Source: Armatimonadota bacterium (lineage in GTDB: Bacteria > Sysuimicrobiota > Sysuimicrobiia > Sysuimicrobiales > Humicultoraceae). Taken from it: DNA of 64,000 bases. Position 1 is the first letter of the stretch, and the number at the start of each line of letters is the position of its first letter. The notes below the pieces were generated by a model. That model did no database searches and was not told where the DNA came from. It worked only from the letters and a program-made list of their open reading frames with translations. The position numbers were made by a program, and so were the translations under genes. Below, in pieces: positions 51,029 to 59,159 of the stretch. The DNA is taken from contig JAVHLY010000005.1 of NCBI GenBank assembly GCA_031081585.1, forward strand, positions 46,832 through 110,831, given 5' to 3'.

Positions 51029-52486
51029 TCAGCCGCGGGTGGGCGACGTCACACCTGCGCCCTGGCCTGCGCCCCGGCCTGCGCCCCACAGCGCCCCGGG
51101 TCCCAGGCGCTCCACGGCGGCCAGCTGCCGCACCGCCTCGGGGACGGCCGCGTAGCGCTCGCGCAGCGCGTCGGCGGCGAGCGTCCCCCCGGGGTCCTCA
51201 GCCGGTTGCGCTCCCACCTGCCCGACGGCCCACGCGAGCAGGTCGCGGAACTTCGCCGCCAGCGCCTCGTAGGGCACCGCCGCGCCGTCCTCTCCCGGGG
51301 CCTGCTCCACGAGCGCGCTGTGGGTGGGCCCGCCCTTCAGGCGCACGGTGACGCGGGCCGGCCAGGCCGCCGGGTAGCGCGCGTCCAAGGCGGGGTCGAC
51401 CGCCACACGCACGCGCCCCAGCAGACCGCGCACCTCCGGGTCCGCCAGCGCCGCCGGCTCGAACTCCCCGAGCCCCACCCGCCCCCAGCGCAGCGCCGCC
51501 GCCACCGTGTAGGGGAGGCTGAACTTCGCCTGGTAGGGCGTCTGCGGGTCGGGGTTGCCCGTAACCTGGAGGGCTGCACTGTAGGTTGCTACCCGCACCT
51601 CGTCGATCACCGGCAGGTCCACCCCGCCGCGCGACCGGACCTCAAGGGCGGCGACGATGGCGCCGTGCGTGTGGCCGCAGCAGGGAAAGAGCTTGAAGCT
51701 GTTTTCGGTGATGGCGAACCGCTCGCCCAGGCGGTCGGTGACGCGGCCGGGATCGGCCTCGGCGGCCATGGCCCGGAAGAACCCCTGCTCCCCCTCCAGG
51801 ATGGCCCGCGCGCCCGTGAAGCCTTCGCGGGCCAGCAGCGCGGCCAGCAGGCCGTCGTGGGCCGCGTGCCCGGCGTGGAGGTGCTTGGACATGGCGCCGT
51901 CCCGCAGGAACTCCCACAGCCCCGCGGCCATCGTCCCCGCCGAACCGAGGGCCTGCGCGGTGTCCCGCGGGCCCAGCCCCAGGACCTTGGCCGCCGCGGC
52001 CGCCGCGCCGAAGGTCCCGCAGGTGGCCGTGGTGTGCCAGAAGCGATAGTGGGAAGGGTTCACGGCCTCGGCGACGCGCACCGCCACCTCGAATCCCGCC
52101 ACCACCGCCTCCAGCAGGCGCGGTCCCGAGACTCCTGCGCGTTCCGCCGCCGCGAGCGCCGCGGCCACCACGGGCGCGCCGGCGTGGGTCGTGGAGGGAC
52201 GGTGGAGGTCGTCGACTTCGACGATGTGGGCGGCCAGGCCGTTGAGCAGCGCGGCCCGCAGGGCATCGGTGCGTGCGGCCGTAGCCACCACCTCGGCCTC
52301 CGGTCGGCCGCCCAGCGGCAGCAGCGCCCGCCGCGCCATCGCCGCTGGCGGCTGAGCCGCCCCCGCCAGGACCGCCCCGGCCCAGTCGAGGACGGTCTTC
52401 TGCGCCATGGCCCGGACCGCGTCCGGCAGGGCGTCGTAGCGCACCGTCACCACGAACTCCGCCAGGTGTTCGGACAGCGTCGCCAT
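51029..52486 (-). CDS. MmgE/PrpD-family protein (2-methylcitrate dehydratase-like)
   Basis: A 485-residue protein of the family containing 2-methylcitrate dehydratase, cis-aconitate decarboxylase and iminodisuccinate epimerase. The landmarks are NGLAAHIVEVDDLHRPSTTH, AGHAAHDGLLAALLAREGFTG and NSFKLFPCCGHTHGAIVAAL. GGAGG lies eight bases before the ATG at 52486. The gene is followed by acyl-CoA dehydrogenase and MaoC hydratase genes, without prpB/prpC, so true methylcitrate-cycle function is uncertain. The C-terminal extension is Gly/Ala-rich (ALWGAGRGAGQGAGVTS). Confidence 0.88.
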   Translation of the reverse strand: MATLSEHLAEFVVTVRYDALPDAVRAMAQKTVLDWAGAVLAGAAQPPAAMARRALLPLGGRPEAEVVATAARTDALRAALLNGLAAHIVEVDDLHRPSTTHAGAPVVAAALAAAERAGVSGPRLLEAVVAGFEVAVRVAEAVNPSHYRFWHTTATCGTFGAAAAAAKVLGLGPRDTAQALGSAGTMAAGLWEFLRDGAMSKHLHAGHAAHDGLLAALLAREGFTGARAILEGEQGFFRAMAAEADPGRVTDRLGERFAITENSFKLFPCCGHTHGAIVAALEVRSRGGVDLPVIDEVRVATYSAALQVTGNPDPQTPYQAKFSLPYTVAAALRWGRVGLGEFEPAALADPEVRGLLGRVRVAVDPALDARYPAAWPARVTVRLKGGPTHSALVEQAPGEDGAAVPYEALAAKFRDLLAWAVGQVGAQPAEDPGGTLAADALRERYAAVPEAVRQLAAVERLGPGALWGAGRGAGQGAGVTSPTRG

Positions 52487-52539
52487 ACGGGAAGCCTCCG
52501 TCTCCAGCACCTTTCGCCCCCGGCGCCGCGTGGTCCCTG

Positions 52540-52656
52540 CTGCGGCCGACGGGTGCCGCAGCCGGCGCGCGTCTACTTCACGGGCGGGGCCACGGCGCTC
52601 CTCTACGGGTGGCGGGAGACCACCCTGGACGTCGACGTGAAGCTCGTCCCGGGAAA
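52540..52656 (+). pseudogene. Fragment of a nucleotidyltransferase-like protein
   Basis: About 35 codons (ARVYFTGGATALLYGWRETT, then LDVDVKLVPG) match the core of DUF6036/AbiEii-type nucleotidyltransferases: G-G-x-x-A, a W-R-x-T-x-D-x-D metal site and a hydrophobic strand. There is no start codon with ribosome site and the similarity stops after LVPG. The following gene starts 80 bases later in another frame. I read it as a remnant of a toxin- or defence-related gene. Confidence 0.5.
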
Positions 52657-52733
52657 CTCGACGCCCTGTCCGCAGGCCCCCGGCCCCTGGGCGGCGAAGA
52701 GCCTGGATGAAGCCAACCCCCAGGAGTGGTACG

Positions 52734-52982
52734 ATGGCTCGAGTCTTCCGGTCCCGTGACGAGGAACTCGCCTACCTGCGACAGGTGAAGGCGGACCTGG
52801 ACGCGGCCACCACGCGCGAGGAGGTGGCGGAGGTGTGGCGGCGCCACTACCTCACCGTCGGCCACCGCAAGCTCGGCCGCCTGCTGCTCGGCCAGACCCC
52901 GGAGCAGGTGATGCGCGTGCGCGGCGGGACGGAAGCGTCCGGCGCGGGCGGGAGCGCCGACCGGGACGACCGCCAGGGGTAG
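52734..52982 (+). CDS. Small protein of unknown function
   Basis: An 82-residue soluble protein (MARVFRSRDEELAYLRQVKA), strongly charged and helical, with TREEVAEVWRRHYLTVGHRK in the middle and a Gly/Asp-rich end. CAGGAG lies seven bases before the ATG. It precedes the LLM oxidoreductase by eight bases. It follows the nucleotidyltransferase fragment, so it might once have been that gene's partner; this is only a guess from position. Confidence 0.65.
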   Translation: MARVFRSRDEELAYLRQVKADLDAATTREEVAEVWRRHYLTVGHRKLGRLLLGQTPEQVMRVRGGTEASGAGGSADRDDRQG

Positions 52983-52990
52983 GCGAGCCC

Positions 52991-53881
52991 GTGCGCCTCG
53001 GGGCCATCTTCCCCCAGACCGAGATCGGCAACGATCCCGGTGCCATCGCCGACTTCGCCCGCGCCGCCGAAGCGGCCGGCTACGACCACCTGCTGGCCTT
53101 CGACCACGTGCTGGGCGCCGTCCCCCGTCCCGGCTGGCGCGGCCCCTACACCGTCGAGCACCCCTTCCACGAGCCCTTCGTCCTCTTCGGCTTCCTGGCC
53201 GGGCTGACGCGCCGCCTGGAGCTGACCACCGGGATCGTCATCCTCCCGCAGCGCCAGACCGCGCTGGTGGCCAAGCAGGCCGCCGAGGTGGACGTCCTCT
53301 CCGGCGGCCGCCTGCGCCTGGGCGTGGGCATCGGGTGGAACGAGGTGGAGTACGAGGCGCTGGGGATGGACTTCCACACGCGCGGCCGGCGCATGGCCGA
53401 GCAGGTGCGCGTCCTGCGGCTGCTCTGGACGCAGGAGGTCGTGACGTTCCAGGGGCGCTGGCACCGCATCACCCAGGCGGGGATCAACCCGCTGCCGGTG
53501 CAGCGGCCGATCCCGCTCTGGATGGGCGGGCACGCCGAGCCGGCGCTGCGCCGCGCCGCCCGACTGGCCGACGGGTGGATGGCCGGGGGGACGCTGCGCA
53601 CCTCCACCGTCCAGGGACCGCCCGCCAACCTGGAGACCTACCGCGGCATCGTGGAGCGGCTGCGGACCCTCTTGCGCGAGGCGGGGCGCGACCCTGCGGC
53701 CTTCGGGATCGAAGGGCGCATCGCCTACCAGTCGGGCCCGGACGGGTGGCGCGCGGGGTACGAGGCCTGGCGCGCCATGGGGGGAACGCACCTCAGCGTG
53801 ACGACCATGGGCGCCGGATTGGACTCGCCCGCGAAGCACATCCAGGCCATCCAGGACGTCGCCGCCACCCTGCGCGGGTGA
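52991..53881 (+). CDS. LLM-class flavin (F420/FMN)-dependent oxidoreductase
   Basis: A 296-residue luciferase-like TIM-barrel enzyme. The start MRLGAIFPQTEIGNDPGAIA and the region LELTTGIVILPQRQTALVAK are typical. VDVLSGGRLRLGVGIGWNEV contains the family's cofactor-binding segment. LPVQRPIPLWMGGHAEPALR follows. Cofactor choice (F420 or FMN) and substrate cannot be decided. The GTG at 52991 lies 9 bases after the preceding small gene's stop. Confidence 0.9.
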   Translation: MRLGAIFPQTEIGNDPGAIADFARAAEAAGYDHLLAFDHVLGAVPRPGWRGPYTVEHPFHEPFVLFGFLAGLTRRLELTTGIVILPQRQTALVAKQAAEVDVLSGGRLRLGVGIGWNEVEYEALGMDFHTRGRRMAEQVRVLRLLWTQEVVTFQGRWHRITQAGINPLPVQRPIPLWMGGHAEPALRRAARLADGWMAGGTLRTSTVQGPPANLETYRGIVERLRTLLREAGRDPAAFGIEGRIAYQSGPDGWRAGYEAWRAMGGTHLSVTTMGAGLDSPAKHIQAIQDVAATLRG

Positions 53882-54180
53882 AGGCGCGTGCCGGCCATGC
53901 GCAGGGGCGCCGGCGGGGGGCCCCAGGCCCCGTGATGCCCCCGACGTCGCCCCGGGGCGGTGGAGCGCGCTCGCCGTGCTGACCGCCACCCTGGTCCAGG
54001 GGATGTCCCCTGGTTCTCGGACCCCTTCCCCTTCCCTCGCGCCACCTTCGACCCCAGGCAGGGAGCCCCGAGGCGAGCGCCCCCTGACCCACCTCTGACA
54101 GGCTGCGGGACAAGACCCCAGGGCCAAGCCGGCACACGCATCGGAAACCCGGAGGAGGAATCGCCGGGCTGGTTGCTGAA
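53882..54180. other. Region without a recognisable gene
   Basis: About 300 bases between the LLM oxidoreductase stop and the RpiR operator region. Open frames exist on both strands but lack ribosome sites and protein-like sequence. No terminator with a T-run, repeat or RNA motif is seen. Confidence 0.6.
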
Positions 54181-54193
54181 TGGAACTATTCCA
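54181..54193. promoter_or_regulatory. Candidate operator TGGAA-N3-TTCCA
   Basis: TGGAACTATTCCA has perfect 5-base inverted arms and lies in an unusually AT-rich stretch, 33 bases before the start of the RpiR regulator gene. Position and symmetry suit autoregulation by that protein. No second copy is seen before the transporter operon at 55223. Confidence 0.4.
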
Positions 54194-54225
54194 GGATGCT
54201 CTCAGATTGAAGAGATGCATTCACG

Positions 54226-55128
54226 ATGCCTGCCCGGCCTCATCTCACAGCTGCCCCGTCGACTACCCATCCGGTAGAGTCCGAGCGTTTCTCTGCGCTG
54301 CTCGCCCGCGCGTACCAACGGCTGCCCGCTGCCCAACGCCGCGTCGCCGACCTCCTCGCACGCCAGTACCGACGGCTGGCCTTCCTGTCCGCCGAGGAGG
54401 TCGCCGCCCTGGCCGGAGTCAGTGACTCCACCGTGGTACGCCTCGCCATGGCGCTGGGCTACCGGGGGTACGCAGACCTCCAGCGGGCCGTCCGGGAAGT
54501 GCTGGACGAGGACCTCCACCCCGTGGACCGGATCCGTCGCGACCTGCATGGCGTCCGGGCCGAGGGAGAACTGTTCGACCGCTTGATGGCCGTCGACGAG
54601 GCCAGCATCCGTGAGACCCGGTCGAGGCTCGCGGTCGCCAGCGTCGTGCGCGCGGCGCAGACGCTGGCGCAGGCGCGCGTCGTCTACATCATGGGGCTCC
54701 GCGGATCATACCCGCTGGCCTTCTTCCTCGCCTTGCACCTCGGCCAGGTCCGCCCGCACGTGCTCCTCCTTGAAGCCCGCGGGGGAACGGCTCTGGACCC
54801 GCTGGCCTCCGCCCAGGGCAGTGGCGTGCTCGTCGCCATCGCCATGTCGCGCTACTCCAGCCTCACTGTCCGGGCGGCCGAGTTCGCCCGCCAGCGAGGG
54901 CTCCACGTCCTGGCCATCACCGACAGCCCCGGCAGCCCGCTGGCCCCGCTCGCACACCAGCTCCTCCTGGTCAGTGCGGATGACGTACCCGCCGCGTGCG
55001 TGGCGGGCCTCAGTCTCTGCAACGTCCTGGCCTCGCTGGTCCGCCGGCGCCTGGGAGCCGAGGGGCGGCGAACCAGCCTGACTCTGGAGACCATGCTCCA
55101 CCGGGCCGGTCTGCTGGAGAGGGGGTGA
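54226..55128 (+). CDS. MurR/RpiR-family transcriptional regulator
   Basis: A 300-residue regulator. The N-terminal HTH_6 domain (about residues 20-100) contains LAFLSAEEVAALAGVSDSTV and MALGYRGYADLQRAVREVL. The C-terminal SIS domain (about 140-280) has VVYIMGLRGSYPLAFFLALH and a GVLVAIAMSRYSSLTVRAAE strand. SIS domains usually bind phosphosugars, but RpiR proteins also control amino-acid and hydantoin genes. The gene lies 94 bases upstream of the amino-acid ABC operon on the same strand, so it probably controls it. The ATG at 54226 has no strong ribosome site. Confidence 0.9.
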   Translation: MPARPHLTAAPSTTHPVESERFSALLARAYQRLPAAQRRVADLLARQYRRLAFLSAEEVAALAGVSDSTVVRLAMALGYRGYADLQRAVREVLDEDLHPVDRIRRDLHGVRAEGELFDRLMAVDEASIRETRSRLAVASVVRAAQTLAQARVVYIMGLRGSYPLAFFLALHLGQVRPHVLLLEARGGTALDPLASAQGSGVLVAIAMSRYSSLTVRAAEFARQRGLHVLAITDSPGSPLAPLAHQLLLVSADDVPAACVAGLSLCNVLASLVRRRLGAEGRRTSLTLETMLHRAGLLERG

Positions 55129-55222
55129 GGAGCCGACACACAGGCAACGGACTGGCCGCTGGCGTCCCCGGCCCGTCAGGGCTCGGGAACCATGATGCGC
55201 TTGAGAAGGGAGGCGGTACAGC

Positions 55223-56008
55223 GTGAACCGTACGTGGCTGGCGCTCTGGGTGGTGGCAGCGCTTCTCCTGGGGCCGAGCGGACTCGCTGGAGCGGCGGAC
55301 GGGTCCCTCGCCCGTGTCAAGAAGGCCGGGGTCCTCACCGTCTGTGCCGTGGACGGCCTCCTTCCGTACTCGAGCTCCGACCAGCGCACGCCGGGGTTCG
55401 AGGTCGAAATCGCGCAGGCGATTGCGCGCGAGCTGGGCGTGGCCGTGCGCCATCACTGGACAACCTGGGACGGACTGATCCCCGCACTCACGAGCAAGCG
55501 TTGCGACGCCATCATCGACGGGATGTTCATCACGCCTGAACGCCAGAAGGTCATTGCTTTCTCCCGCCCGTACTACGGGTCGGGTGAGACCATCCTCGTG
55601 CGCAAGGACAATACGACGATCCGGGGGCTGGCAGATCTGAAGGGCAAGCGGGTCGGGGTGCTCTCCGGCTCGGTGACCGTCGAGTACCTGCGCAAGAAGG
55701 GCATCGCCACGCTGGTCGTCTACCCGGACCAGAACACGATCATCCTCGAGTTGAACAACGGGCGCATCGAGGCCGCGTACCTCGAAGCTCCCAGCGCGGC
55801 GTGGGCGCTGAAGAAGGACCCGACGCTCAACATCAAGATCGTCAAAGAGTACATCCCCGAGGAGCGCTTCAACGCTGGCGTCGGGCTCCGGAAGGCGGAC
55901 CGAGAGCTGCTCGAAGCCATCAACACCGCCGTGACCAAACTGGTGCAGAACGGCACCATCGCCCGCATCCTGGGCAAGTACGGGGTCCCCTTCTACCCGG
56001 CGAAGTAG
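55223..56008 (+). CDS. Amino-acid ABC transporter substrate-binding protein (family 3)
   Basis: A 261-residue exported receptor for a polar amino acid or related compound. The signal peptide is about residues 1-23 (LALWVVAALLLGPSGLAGAA). The family core is GFEVEIAQAIARELGVAVRH, FITPERQKVIAFSRPYYGSG and LKGKRVGVLSGSVTVEYLRK. GGGAGG lies upstream of the GTG start. Its stop TAG directly precedes the permease ATG. The operon's hydantoinase-type enzymes suggest that the ligand is a cyclic or N-carbamoylated amino acid or an ordinary amino acid released from one. Confidence 0.92.
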   Translation: MNRTWLALWVVAALLLGPSGLAGAADGSLARVKKAGVLTVCAVDGLLPYSSSDQRTPGFEVEIAQAIARELGVAVRHHWTTWDGLIPALTSKRCDAIIDGMFITPERQKVIAFSRPYYGSGETILVRKDNTTIRGLADLKGKRVGVLSGSVTVEYLRKKGIATLVVYPDQNTIILELNNGRIEAAYLEAPSAAWALKKDPTLNIKIVKEYIPEERFNAGVGLRKADRELLEAINTAVTKLVQNGTIARILGKYGVPFYPAK

Positions 56009-56662
56009 ATGCTCGAGGTCATCCGTGATGCCCTCCCCTTCCTGATGGCGGGTGCCATCACGACGATCAACATCTCCATCGTCGCCATGGGGGTGGGCCT
56101 CGTCCTCGGGCTCGTGGCAGCCCTCTGCCGCATGAGCCGGGCGCGCGTCGTGCAGTGGGGTGCCGTCGGGTACATCGAGCTCATCCGCGGCACCCCGCTG
56201 CTGGCGCAGCTCTTCCTCCTGTACTACGGCCTGCCGCAGTTTGGGATTCGCCTCGAACCCTTCACGGCCGCTGTCCTCGGACTGGGCATCAACTACGGGG
56301 CCTACCTGGCCGAAGTGTATCGCGCGGGCATCCTCTCCATCGACCGGGGGCAGTGGGAAGCCGGGTTCTCCATCGGCATGTCGTGGTGGGTCCTGATGTA
56401 CGTCATCATCCTGCCGCAAGCCATCCGCGTGATCCTCCCACCGGTCGGAAACTACTTCATCTCCATGCTCAAGGACTCGGCCTTGACCGCCACCATCGCC
56501 GTCTCCGAACTCCTGCGCCAGGCCCAGCTGCGGGTGGCCGTGACCTTCCGGAGTTTTGAGATCTACGCCCTGGCGGCCCTGATCTACTTCATCATGAGCT
56601 ACCCCCTCTCGCTGGCGGTGGGTGCGCTGGAACGACGGACCACCCAAGGCACGAGGGCCTAG
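56009..56662 (+). CDS. Amino-acid ABC transporter permease (HisM/GlnP-like)
   Basis: A 217-residue inner-membrane permease. It has the family start FLMAGAITTINISIVAMGVG, the ELIRGTPLLAQLFLLYYGLP motif of polar amino-acid importers, and the EAA loop region (WEAGFSIGMSWWVLMYVIIL). A late conserved stretch is LPPVGNYFISMLKDSALTAT. It begins immediately after the binding-protein stop and is followed two bases after its own stop by the ATPase GTG. A single permease gene suggests a homodimeric channel. Confidence 0.94.
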   Translation: MLEVIRDALPFLMAGAITTINISIVAMGVGLVLGLVAALCRMSRARVVQWGAVGYIELIRGTPLLAQLFLLYYGLPQFGIRLEPFTAAVLGLGINYGAYLAEVYRAGILSIDRGQWEAGFSIGMSWWVLMYVIILPQAIRVILPPVGNYFISMLKDSALTATIAVSELLRQAQLRVAVTFRSFEIYALAALIYFIMSYPLSLAVGALERRTTQGTRA

Positions 56663-56664
56663 TC

Positions 56665-57471
56665 GTGGCTCCTCTCCTCGAACTGCAGGGACTCTCGAAG
56701 CGGTTCGGCGGGGTGCAGGCTGTCGAGGAGGTCTCCCTCAGGCTCGAGGCGGGGGAGGTGGTGGTCATCATCGGCCCGAGCGGATCGGGGAAGAGCACGC
56801 TCCTTCGGTGCGTGAACCTGCTGGAGCTGCCGGACGAGGGGGAGATCCGCCTCAACGGTGAGAGGGTGTTTCGGCGAGCCCGGGGAGAGACGTTGACGCA
56901 CCGCCAGATCGACGAGGCGCAGCGGCAGCTTCGACGTGCCACGGGCATGGTCTTTCAACGCTTCAACCTCTTCCCGCATCTGACGGCCCTGCAGAACGTC
57001 ACCGTCGGGCTGACCTGGGTGAAGGGCCTTGGCCGCGACGAAGCTCACCGTAAGGGACTGGAGCTGCTCGGCCAGGTCGGCCTGGAGGACAAGGTGGAAG
57101 CCTATCCCGCCCAGCTCAGTGGTGGGCAGCAGCAGCGGGTGGCCATCGCCCGGGCGCTGGGGATGAATCCCCGCATCATGCTCTTCGACGAACCCACGTC
57201 CGCCCTGGACCCCGAGCTGGTCGAGGAAGTCCTTCACGTGATCAAGCGCCTCACGAAGACCGGGATGGCCAAGATCATCGTCACCCATGAGATGGGATTC
57301 GCCCAGGACGTGGCCGACCGCGTCCTCTTCATGGACCTGGGACGCATCGTCGAGGAGGGCCCGCCGCATAGGATGTTCACCGCGCCGGCCAACCCTCGGA
57401 CGCGTGCCTTTCTGCGTAAGATCATCCACCGGAATGTGATCCTCGAGGATCACGCGAACATCAGAGGCTAG
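56665..57471 (+). CDS. Amino-acid ABC transporter ATP-binding protein (GlnQ/HisP-like)
   Basis: A 268-residue ATPase. Walker A is [18 protein letters not shown], the Q-loop is [18 protein letters not shown], the signature is [16 protein letters not shown], and Walker B is [18 protein letters not shown]. It completes the importer with the permease and receptor before it. An 11-base gap leads into the hydantoinase B gene, so uptake and breakdown genes are on one transcript. Confidence 0.95.
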   Translation: MAPLLELQGLSKRFGGVQAVEEVSLRLEAGEVVVIIGPSGSGKSTLLRCVNLLELPDEGEIRLNGERVFRRARGETLTHRQIDEAQRQLRRATGMVFQRFNLFPHLTALQNVTVGLTWVKGLGRDEAHRKGLELLGQVGLEDKVEAYPAQLSGGQQQRVAIARALGMNPRIMLFDEPTSALDPELVEEVLHVIKRLTKTGMAKIIVTHEMGFAQDVADRVLFMDLGRIVEEGPPHRMFTAPANPRTRAFLRKIIHRNVILEDHANIRG

Positions 57472-57482
57472 GACCGCCGACG

Positions 57483-59159
57483 ATGAGGATGACAGGTCTC
57501 GTGGACCCGGCGACGGTGACCATTCTCCAGCACGCCCTCCATCGCATTGCCGAGGAAATGGGCGTAAATCTCCTCCACGCCGCGCGGTCGACGGTGATCC
57601 GCGAAGCGCGCGACTGTTCTTGCGCCCTCCTGGACGCGCAAGGACGGATCATTGCCGAGGCGGAGCACATTCCCGTGCAGATGAGCTCCCTCTCCCTCCC
57701 ACTGACGGCGTGTCTGCGGAAGTTCGGCACCATTACCCCGGGGGAAGTCTTCGTCATCAATGACCCCTTCCAGGGAGGCCAGCACCTGCAGGACATCATC
57801 ATCTTCACCCCGGTCTTTGTCGACGGAGAGCTCCTGGGCTTCGCGGGAAGCATTGCCCATCACGTGGACATTGGAGGTGCGTCTGCCGGTTTGACCTTCG
57901 ACGCCACCGAGACCTTCCAGGAAGGGTTGCGACTGCCGGGCTTGAGGCTCAACGCCGACCGGGACTTCGCCCCGGGCGGCATCTTCTACGATTTCGTCGC
58001 GGCCAACGTCCGTGCACCCCAGACGACCATCGGCGACCTTCGGGCCCAGTTGGCTGCCAACCACGTCGGTGCGACCCGGCTTCAGGAGCTGGCACGCCAG
58101 TATGGCCTCTCCACCCTGCGCCTCGGGATCGAGGCCACCCTGGACTATGCCGAGCGGCTGATCCGGCAGGGCATCGCCGGCATTCCGGATGGCGTGTACC
58201 GTGCGGAGGACGTCATTGACAGCGGAGTCTTCACCCGGCACCCGATCCCGATTCGGGTGACGCTGACCGTCCAGGGGTCCGACCTGCTCGTCGACTTCAC
58301 GGGGACGCACCCCCAGGTCCCCGAGTTCATCAATGTGCCCCTGGGCTCCACCTACTCGACGACCTACAGCGTCATCAAGATGGCGCTGAGTTCAGGTGGC
58401 CGGCGCATTCCCGCCAATGCCGGATGCTATCGCCCTATCCAGATCCTCGTCCCGGAGGGCTCGTTGCTCAACCCCACGCCGCCCTTCGCCGTGCGCGCCC
58501 GGATGTGCGGAGCCTATCGCATCTTCGACGCGGTCCTGCTGGCGTTGGCCCAGGCGATGCCGGATCGGGTCCCGGCTCTCGGGTTCCACGTCAACACGAC
58601 CAGCGGATTCTCACGATTTGCGGACGGACGCTACTGGATCTTCATCGAGGACCTGGGCGGCGGGTGGGGCGGAACGCCCGTGGGCGACGGGGCGGACGGT
58701 CTCGATGCCCCCCTCTCCAACTGCCGCGTGACGCCGGTGGAAGCCCTGGAGCTGGACCACCCATACCTGCGCGTGGAGCGTTACGCGCTGCTCCCCAATT
58801 CGGGAGGGGCGGGGAAGTTCCGCGGCGGGTTGGGGGCGGTGCGCGAGTACCGGGTGCTGGCCGACGGCGTCGAGTTCTTCGGATACGCGGACCGGCACCG
58901 CTTCCCTCCGAGGGGTCTGGCGGGAGGGGGAGATGGCACCTGCGGGGCCTTCCGGCTCATCCGCCGCGGACGCGGCCGACGGCTTCCGTCGAAGATCAAG
59001 TGCCCCGTCCAACCCGGCGACCTCGTGCAGGTACGCCTCGGGGGTGGCGGCGGCTACGGGCCTCCCCTGGAGCGGGACCCCGCGCGGGCCCAGGAGGATG
59101 TCCGGCTGGGGAAGGTCACCCGGCCCCGACTCCGCCGTCGAGGGGAGCCAGACCCGTGA
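57483..59159 (+). CDS. Hydantoinase B/oxoprolinase-family subunit (HyuB)
   Basis: A 558-residue cytosolic subunit of an ATP-dependent hydantoinase/oxoprolinase or acetone-carboxylase-type enzyme. The landmarks are VIREARDCSCALLDAQGRII, VFVINDPFQGGQHLQDIIIF (metal-site region), GGWGGTPVGDGADGLDAPLS and YALLPNSGGAGKFRGGLGAV. The product works with the HyuA subunit encoded next, whose GTG overlaps this gene's TGA. Known partners hydrolyse N-methylhydantoin, 5-oxoproline or related lactams with ATP. The exact ring substrate is not decided by sequence. Confidence 0.92.
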   Translation: MRMTGLVDPATVTILQHALHRIAEEMGVNLLHAARSTVIREARDCSCALLDAQGRIIAEAEHIPVQMSSLSLPLTACLRKFGTITPGEVFVINDPFQGGQHLQDIIIFTPVFVDGELLGFAGSIAHHVDIGGASAGLTFDATETFQEGLRLPGLRLNADRDFAPGGIFYDFVAANVRAPQTTIGDLRAQLAANHVGATRLQELARQYGLSTLRLGIEATLDYAERLIRQGIAGIPDGVYRAEDVIDSGVFTRHPIPIRVTLTVQGSDLLVDFTGTHPQVPEFINVPLGSTYSTTYSVIKMALSSGGRRIPANAGCYRPIQILVPEGSLLNPTPPFAVRARMCGAYRIFDAVLLALAQAMPDRVPALGFHVNTTSGFSRFADGRYWIFIEDLGGGWGGTPVGDGADGLDAPLSNCRVTPVEALELDHPYLRVERYALLPNSGGAGKFRGGLGAVREYRVLADGVEFFGYADRHRFPPRGLAGGGDGTCGAFRLIRRGRGRRLPSKIKCPVQPGDLVQVRLGGGGGYGPPLERDPARAQEDVRLGKVTRPRLRRRGEPDP

